From assembly GCF_004299445.1 (NCBI RefSeq), contig NZ_SCTC01000003.1, positions 1 through 64,000 of the forward strand: a DNA stretch of 64,000 nucleotides. The letters are read 5' to 3'. This stretch comes from Phenylobacterium sp. (GTDB taxonomy: Bacteria; Pseudomonadota; Alphaproteobacteria; Caulobacterales; Caulobacteraceae). Both the position numbers and the translations under genes were made by a program. Below are positions 59,765 through 64,000 of the stretch, in pieces. Below the pieces are notes generated by a model. It was not told where the DNA came from. It saw nothing but the letters and a program-made list of their open reading frames with translations, and made no database searches. Each line of letters starts with the position of its first letter. Position 1 is the first letter of the stretch.

Positions 59765-60811
59765 ATGACCATGCTCGCGACGACCGGCGCCCGGCACTCG
59801 TTTGTGCGTCAGGCCGAAAGCTGCCGCTCGTCGGGTTCGGCCTTCGTTGCGGCCGTGCTCGAGGCTGTCGATCGCCAGCTCTCCCTCGCCCCCCTTAGCA
59901 GCCGCATGGTCCAGGACTGGACGGGCGACCCGGCCGCCGCCGCCGTCGCCCTGCGCGTCAACGGGGCGCTCCACGCCCTCGCCCGGCGCGGCAGCCCGCA
60001 GTACCTCGCGGATCTCTACCGCGGCGAGCACGACGACTTCGACGGCGCCGTCGCCGAGGCCCTGCTGCGGGAGGACCAGTTCATCGCGGACTGGATCCGC
60101 GATCCGACCCAGACCAACGAGGTCGCCCGCGGGGCGGCGATCATGTCGGCCCTGATGACCGTCGCCGCCGAGCGGCCGATGCCGTTCCAGATCCTGGAGC
60201 TGGGCTCCAGCTGTGGCCTCAACCTCAATCTCGCGCGGTACGACTATCGCCTGGGCGGCGTCGTCGCGGGCGATCCCGCCTCATCCGTCCACATCGAGCC
60301 CCGGTGGATTGGCGCCGATCCGCCCGCCGTCCCCGTGTCGATCCTGTCGGCGCAGGGCGTCGATCTCAATCCGCTCAGCGCCCGGGACCCCGCCCACCGC
60401 GAACGGCTGCTGTCGTTCACCTGGGCCGATCAGCCCGCCCGCTCGCGGCGCCTCGAAGCGGCCCTCCAGGTCGCCATGGCCCATCCGCCCCAGGTGCATC
60501 GCGGCGACGCCAAGCTGTGGCTCACCCAGCGCCTGGCCCAGCGTCAGCCGGACGGGGTCTGCCGCGCCGTCGTCCACACCATGTTCCTGCAGTATCTGAG
60601 CGACCGCGACCGGCGCGAGATCGCCGCGATGCTGGCCGCCGCCGGCGCCGGCGCGACGGCCGACCGCCCCCTCATCGAGATCGGCTTCGAATGGACTTCC
60701 GATCGCCGCGAAGTCCAGCTCCGCTTCACCCGCTGGCCCAACGGCCAAAGCACCGTCCTGGCCACCTGCCACCCCTACGGCGACTGGGTGGACTGGCGCG
60801 GCGGGGAGTGA
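59765..60811 (+). CDS. DUF2332 family protein
   Basis: 348 residues. The family motifs are visible: FVRQAESCRSSGSAFVAAVLEAV at the N-terminus, NEVARGAAIMSALM, then FQILELGSSCGLNLNLARYDY, which resembles a Rossmann SAM-binding loop, and VVHTMFLQYL and ATCHPYGDWVDW near the end. Function unknown for the family; a methyltransferase-like fold is a reasonable guess. Starts at ATG 59765 (ATG 59771 also possible). Confidence 0.88.
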   Translation: MTMLATTGARHSFVRQAESCRSSGSAFVAAVLEAVDRQLSLAPLSSRMVQDWTGDPAAAAVALRVNGALHALARRGSPQYLADLYRGEHDDFDGAVAEALLREDQFIADWIRDPTQTNEVARGAAIMSALMTVAAERPMPFQILELGSSCGLNLNLARYDYRLGGVVAGDPASSVHIEPRWIGADPPAVPVSILSAQGVDLNPLSARDPAHRERLLSFTWADQPARSRRLEAALQVAMAHPPQVHRGDAKLWLTQRLAQRQPDGVCRAVVHTMFLQYLSDRDRREIAAMLAAAGAGATADRPLIEIGFEWTSDRREVQLRFTRWPNGQSTVLATCHPYGDWVDWRGGE

Positions 60812-61026
60812 GTGGGCGCGGGGAGAACGAAGCTCATCTTCGAGCGCAACTTCATCAGCGCCTTTCCGAAGTCCTGCCCGGCGGGCGTCTCGGAATGGAC
60901 CACGCATTTCGTCGCCATGCCCATGTCGTTGATCCGGCACTTCAGCGTGGCCGAGCCCGACACCCCGCGCGCGGCGGCGTGGTCGGGACAGGCCAGCGCG
61001 CGGGTTGACGCCCGCCGCGGAATGTT
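60775..61026 (-). pseudogene. Fragment of a TonB C-terminal-domain protein
   Basis: On the minus strand the frame is open from a TAG near 61030 and encodes GSATLKCRINDMGMATKCVVHSETPAGQDFGKALMKLRSKMSF. This aligns by eye with the two intact paralogues at 61840 and 62301 (GAVLLECKVAQAGSLEACRV, GSATLECTVGPAGELTACVA). It lacks a start, signal peptide and the N-terminal YP motif, and its end runs into the DUF2332 gene on the other strand. It is best read as a remnant. Confidence 0.5.
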
Positions 61027-61038
61027 CTACTTTTGTTC
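61024..61038 (+). promoter_or_regulatory. LexA-type (SOS) site at a leaderless promoter
   Basis: GTTC (61024-61027), seven bases, GTTC (61035-61038): a perfect alphaproteobacterial LexA site. The spacer contains the -10-like TACTTT (61028-61033) with TTGACG 17 bases upstream (61005-61010). The start codon GTG begins at 61041, about where transcription would start. Confidence 0.7.
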
Positions 61039-61040
61039 GC

Positions 61041-61652
61041 GTGAATGCAGAGATCCGCCAGCTCGACGAGATGCGCCAGGCCGCCTTCGGCCTGGGCATG
61101 GCGTTCGCCCAGGCGGCGATGGCCGAGGATGATCTCGACCGGAAGCTCCGGCTGTTCGACGCCTATCATCGCAGCTTCGCCTCGGTGCGGCTTTCGATCG
61201 CGCTGGCGATGCGCCTGCGGCAGGAGGCGCGGCTGGCGCTGCGGGCCGACGCCCCCCAGGCCGGGCGGGAGATCGAGCGCGAGGTCGAGCGGGACGAGGC
61301 GCCCGAACCCTCGGATCACGCCGAGGGTTCCGACCGCTATGACGAGCGCGATCGCGACCGGGAGACCGAGCGCCCCAGCCTGCCGCGGCTGCTGCGCACC
61401 CTGGAACAGGTCGCCGACGACGCGCACGCGCTGACGCCGCAGGCCGCCGAACTTCCCACCCTGCGTGAACTTCTCGACCGGGTGCGTGCCCAACCCGCGC
61501 CGGCGAAGCCCGCCGCGGCGCCGGCGCAGGCGGCGAACGCCCTGCGCGCCCGCCTCTCGGGCGGAACCGCCGCCCTCACCCTCGCGGCGCCGGTCATCCG
61601 ACCCTCAGGCCTGCCCGGTCTCCCCCTCCGCCGATCCACCGGCCCGCCGTAG
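61041..61652 (+). CDS. Unknown protein, probable SOS-induced gene
   Basis: 203 residues from GTG 61041; no family recognised. Residues 1-65 are helical and amphipathic (IRQLDEMRQAAFGLGMAFAQAAMAEDDLDRKLRLFDAYHRSFASVRLSIALAMRLRQEARLAL), 66-110 highly charged (Glu/Arg/Asp), then a helix and a Pro/Ala-rich basic tail. There is no signal peptide or catalytic motif, suggesting a cytoplasmic protein that binds a partner. The perfect LexA site and predicted leaderless transcript imply DNA-damage control. An earlier in-frame ATG (61005) lies within the promoter. Confidence 0.75.
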   Translation: MNAEIRQLDEMRQAAFGLGMAFAQAAMAEDDLDRKLRLFDAYHRSFASVRLSIALAMRLRQEARLALRADAPQAGREIEREVERDEAPEPSDHAEGSDRYDERDRDRETERPSLPRLLRTLEQVADDAHALTPQAAELPTLRELLDRVRAQPAPAKPAAAPAQAANALRARLSGGTAALTLAAPVIRPSGLPGLPLRRSTGPP

Positions 61653-61693
61653 CCGAGCATTCCAGCTCCAGGCCCGAGGCGTCCTGTTCGATT

Positions 61694-61788
61694 GTCCACG
61701 AACCACACGAACCACACGAACGACCGGGGCCGCTCATCGCCGCCCGGGACGTCGGCCCATGTTCGTGTGGTTCGTGTGGTTCGTGGAC
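61694..61788. repeat. Hairpin repeat E, copy 3
   Basis: Inverted arms 61694-61721 and 61761-61788 around a 39-bp spacer. The stem ends differ from copy 1 (GTCCAC with GTGGAC instead of AACCAC with GTGGTT) so that pairing is kept. Lies between two convergent genes. Confidence 0.9.
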
Positions 61789-61839
61789 AAATCTTCGGCG
61801 CTCACGCGCCCACGGCGAGCCGGCGAAGATTGCCCCCGC

Positions 61840-62217
61840 TCAGTCGCCCGTGGTCACGATCGAGAACATGATCGGGATGCGCACGGTGCGCCCGGCGACC
61901 AGGCTGCCGTCGGGGGCCTTGTCGGCCATCTTGAACAGCGGGGCCAGCTCCAGGGCGGCCAGCCCGAACTCCAGGCCCACCGGATCCTCGATCTGCACGC
62001 GGCAGGCTTCCAGCGAACCCGCCTGCGCCACCTTGCACTCCAGCAGCACCGCGCCGCCCTTGCCCGCCTGCACCGCGCTGGGCGGATAGACGTTGGCGAT
62101 GTCCTGGCCGTTGGGGGTGGCGACCCAGTTCACCTCCAGGAGGTCCGGACCCGGCGCCGCGTTGATCGCAGCTGCAGACGAGACGGCCGCCGTGGCCAGC
62201 GCGATCCATTGGAGCAT
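61840..62217 (-). CDS. Secreted protein with TonB C-terminal-like domain
   Basis: 125 residues: signal peptide LQWIALATAAVSSAAAINA, then a single TonB_C-like domain (NVYPPSAVQAGKGGAVLLECKVAQAGSLEACRV and FGLAALELAPLFKM) with the two cysteines usual in this soluble Caulobacterales subgroup. Lacks the membrane anchor and Pro-rich spacer of a true energy transducer, so it is probably a free periplasmic protein. Paralogue of the next gene upstream (62301). Confidence 0.75.
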   Translation of the reverse strand: MLQWIALATAAVSSAAAINAAPGPDLLEVNWVATPNGQDIANVYPPSAVQAGKGGAVLLECKVAQAGSLEACRVQIEDPVGLEFGLAALELAPLFKMADKAPDGSLVAGRTVRIPIMFSIVTTGD

Positions 62218-62300
62218 TTCGGTCCCTAACGCATTGGTTACCGAACCGTTAAAGCAAGTCCGGCGCCAAAGGCCAAGGCGAGCGGCGCGCGGCGCCCCTG

Positions 62301-62906
62301 TCACCGGCCCTGCGGTTTGACCTCGACCACGACCATCATGCGCGACCCGGGCCGGGCGGACGCCGCCGCCCGGGCGCGCTGCACCGCCTCGCCCGCCACG
62401 GAGAACAGGGTGGTCCCGCGCGGCTTCACATCCACGACCACGCAGTTGTCGAAGGTCCGCTCGTCGCGCACCCGGCAGTTGAAGCCGACCGAGCCAGACC
62501 GGCCGGCCTCGTCGTAGACCACGAGGAGCTGCGGCTGGCCCTGGACGGGCCGGATCCACTGGATCGGGAAGCGCACGGTCCGCCCGACCGTCGAGGCCCC
62601 AGACGGCGCCTGGGTGGGCATCTGGAACTTGCCCGCGACGGCCAGGGACGCCGCGCCGAACCCCGAGCCGACCGGGATCTCGTCGGCGGCGACGCAGGCG
62701 GTGAGCTCGCCCGCCGGCCCCACGGTGCATTCCAGCGTCGCCGATCCGGCCAGGTTGGCGCGCCCGGGCTCCAGCGGGTAGGCGCGCATCATGTCCTCGG
62801 GCCGGGGCGCCTTGGACCAGCCCGGCATGTCGGTCATGGATGGGGGCGGCCGCTGCGGCGGCGACGCGGCCTGGAACAGCAGGGCCAGGGCGATTGCGAC
62901 GCTCAT
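62301..62906 (-). CDS. Secreted protein with TonB C-terminal-like domain
   Basis: 201 residues from ATG 62906 (GGAGGAGG upstream). Short signal peptide SVAIALALLFQAASP. A TonB_C-like domain (MRAYPLEPGRANLAGSATLECTVGPAGELTACVAADE, FGAASLAVAGKFQMPT, TVRFPIQW) is followed by a second, Cys-containing beta module (SVGFNCRVRDERTFDNCVVVDVKPRG). Function unknown. Same strand as the shorter paralogue downstream, 83 bases apart. Confidence 0.78.
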   Translation of the reverse strand: MSVAIALALLFQAASPPQRPPPSMTDMPGWSKAPRPEDMMRAYPLEPGRANLAGSATLECTVGPAGELTACVAADEIPVGSGFGAASLAVAGKFQMPTQAPSGASTVGRTVRFPIQWIRPVQGQPQLLVVYDEAGRSGSVGFNCRVRDERTFDNCVVVDVKPRGTTLFSVAGEAVQRARAAASARPGSRMMVVVEVKPQGR

Positions 62907-63016
62907 CTTCCCCTCCTCCGAGGCGTGCTCGGCGTTGGCGGCAGGCAACGGAACGCGGCGGTTACGAGTTGCGCACCTTGCCACTGCGGCGGCCAGCCGC
63001 CAAACGTCGGCCTCAC

Positions 63017-63748
63017 ATGCCCCGCATCGTCACCTACAACGTCCATCGCTGCGTCGGAAACGACCGCCGTCTCGACGTGGCCCGGGTGGCCGCGGTGCTG
63101 GCCGAACTGCAGCCCGACATCGTCGCGCTCCAGGAGCTGGACGTCGGCCGCCGGCGCACCAACCACGTCGACCAGGCCCACGAGATCGCCCGGCGCCTGT
63201 CGATGACCCACCATTTCCACGCCGCCATGCAGGTCGAGGAGGAGCGCTATGGCGACGCCATCCTCACGATTTACCCCGAGCGGCTGGTGAAGGCCGGTCC
63301 CCTGCCCGGCCTGCCCCGCGTCCGCGGGCTCGAGCCGCGCGGCGCGCTGTGGGTCGAGGTCGAGATCGACGGGCGGCCCGTGCAGATCGTCAACACCCAC
63401 CTGGGGCTGGTGCCGCGCGAGCAGCAGCTGCAGGCCGCGCATCTGGCCGGGTCCGCCTGGCTGGATCACCCCGACTGCCGCGCGCCGGCCATCCTGCTGG
63501 GCGACTTCAACGCCACCGCCAGCTCGGTGGTCTACCGCACCCTGGTCAAGCGGCTGCAGCCGGCCCGCCAGCTCGCGCCGCGCAAGTCGCCGACCTCGAC
63601 CTTCCCCTCGCAGCTGCCGGTGCTGCGCATCGACCATCTGTTCGTGAGCGCGGGCGTCGAGGTGCACGACGTCACCGCGCCGTTCACGCCCCTGACCCGG
63701 GTGGCGTCCGACCACCTGCCGCTGGTCATGGACTTCGCGCTGGCCTGA
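63017..63748 (+). CDS. Endonuclease/exonuclease/phosphatase family hydrolase
   Basis: 243 residues of the EEP (DNase I-like) superfamily. Catalytic motifs: VTYNVHRC (Asn), IVALQELDV (Glu), VNTHLGL (His), LLGDFNA (Asp/Asn), RIDHLFVS (Asp) and ASDHLPLV (final Asp-His). No signal peptide. Substrate may be a phospholipid or nucleotide. The convergent partial gene that follows may belong to the same function. Confidence 0.9.
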   Translation: MPRIVTYNVHRCVGNDRRLDVARVAAVLAELQPDIVALQELDVGRRRTNHVDQAHEIARRLSMTHHFHAAMQVEEERYGDAILTIYPERLVKAGPLPGLPRVRGLEPRGALWVEVEIDGRPVQIVNTHLGLVPREQQLQAAHLAGSAWLDHPDCRAPAILLGDFNATASSVVYRTLVKRLQPARQLAPRKSPTSTFPSQLPVLRIDHLFVSAGVEVHDVTAPFTPLTRVASDHLPLVMDFALA

Positions 63749-63757
63749 GGCCGAAGG

Positions 63758-64000
63758 CTAGGTCGTCGTAGGCGGCCGGGCGTGCAGCGTGCGCGCCTCC
63801 TCGAACAGCCGCTGACGCCGCCGCCAGGGCCGCATCGAGTCCGCCGGGCTGGCGGGATCGCCCAGGTGATAGGCGGCCACGAACTCGGACAGCGGCGTCT
63901 GCCGCGCGGGGTCGATCTCGCGCAGGCGGCCCTCGCGGTTGAGGGCGTCGATGGCCCGCACGAGGCTCCCGCCATGCTCGGCCCGCGCCTTCGCCACGGC
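63758..64000 (-). CDS. C-terminal part of a protein (start lies beyond the window), possibly phospholipase D-like
   Basis: The frame is open to the window edge; GTG at 63997 is inside the gene. The 80 visible residues (ARAEHGGSLVRAIDALNREGRLREIDP, then SEFVAAYHLGDPASP and SMRPWRRRQRLFEEARTLHARPP) resemble the C-terminal tail of bacterial phospholipase D-like proteins, which often neighbour EEP hydrolases. No catalytic HKD motif is in view, so this is a guess. Convergent with the EEP gene. Confidence 0.5.
   Translation of the reverse strand, partial: AVAKARAEHGGSLVRAIDALNREGRLREIDPARQTPLSEFVAAYHLGDPASPADSMRPWRRRQRLFEEARTLHARPPTTT

Overview
The window is a high-GC alphaproteobacterial chromosome segment, most likely from Caulobacteraceae (Caulobacter/Phenylobacterium-like). 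The evidence is the gene order of the division and cell-wall (dcw) cluster followed by lpxC, bamD, recN and ligA, Caulobacter-type TonB-dependent receptors, a CtrA-type TTAA-N7-TTAA site and clustered GANTC sites before ftsZ, alphaproteobacterial LexA sites (GTTC-N7-GTTC), and many GC-rich intergenic palindromes. No prophage, IS transposase, CRISPR array, rRNA or tRNA gene was seen.

Layout. 1-9.5 kb (mostly + strand): end of an unknown gene, the UvrD/PcrA helicase, a CorA-type transporter, prmA, small membrane proteins, aminopeptidase P and a methyltransferase. 9.5-20.5 kb (- strand): dienoyl-CoA isomerase-like enzyme, TPR-methyltransferase, ligA, recN, bamD, a flavin-type oxidase, lpxC, a 72-aa protein and ftsZ. 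20.9-27.1 kb: a phytate/phosphate-acquisition locus (BlaI-like regulator, beta-propeller phytase, TonB-dependent receptor, PHP-domain phosphoesterase) lying between ftsA and ftsZ, genes that are normally adjacent. 27.2-47.2 kb (- strand): the rest of the dcw cluster, transcribed mraZ-rsmH-ftsL-ftsI-murE-murF-mraY-murD-ftsW-murG-murC-(DUF3144)-murB-(histidine phosphatase), then a + strand thioesterase and an M28 peptidase, then ddl-ftsQ-ftsA. 47.6-48.0 kb: rnpB. 48.0-54.4 kb: AmpD-like amidase, EamA transporter, alpha/beta hydrolase, DUF3052-like protein, and two acyl-CoA dehydrogenases separated by a DUF559 endonuclease-like gene bracketed by inverted repeats. 54.7-64 kb: a second TonB receptor, a chemoreceptor, a DUF2332 protein, a probable SOS gene, TonB-C-domain secreted proteins, an EEP-family hydrolase and the end of an unknown gene.

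How it works together. The core of the window makes the lipid II precursor (murB-F, ddl, mraY, murG) and the divisome (ftsL, I, W, Q, A, Z), with outer-membrane assembly (lpxC, bamD) and DNA maintenance (ligA, recN, uvrD) alongside. Regulatory sites read from the sequence suggest several inputs: MraZ repeats, a DnaA box and a LexA-type site upstream of mraZ; CtrA and GANTC sites upstream of ftsZ; LexA-type sites at uvrD and at an unknown gene at 61.0 kb; and two oppositely oriented Pho boxes between the phytase and its TonB receptor.

The items most worth following up are the Pho-box phytate locus inside the dcw cluster, the repeat-bracketed DUF559 gene, the LexA-type site before the dcw operon, the leaderless SOS-type gene at 61.0 kb, and a three-copy hairpin repeat whose stem ends co-vary.
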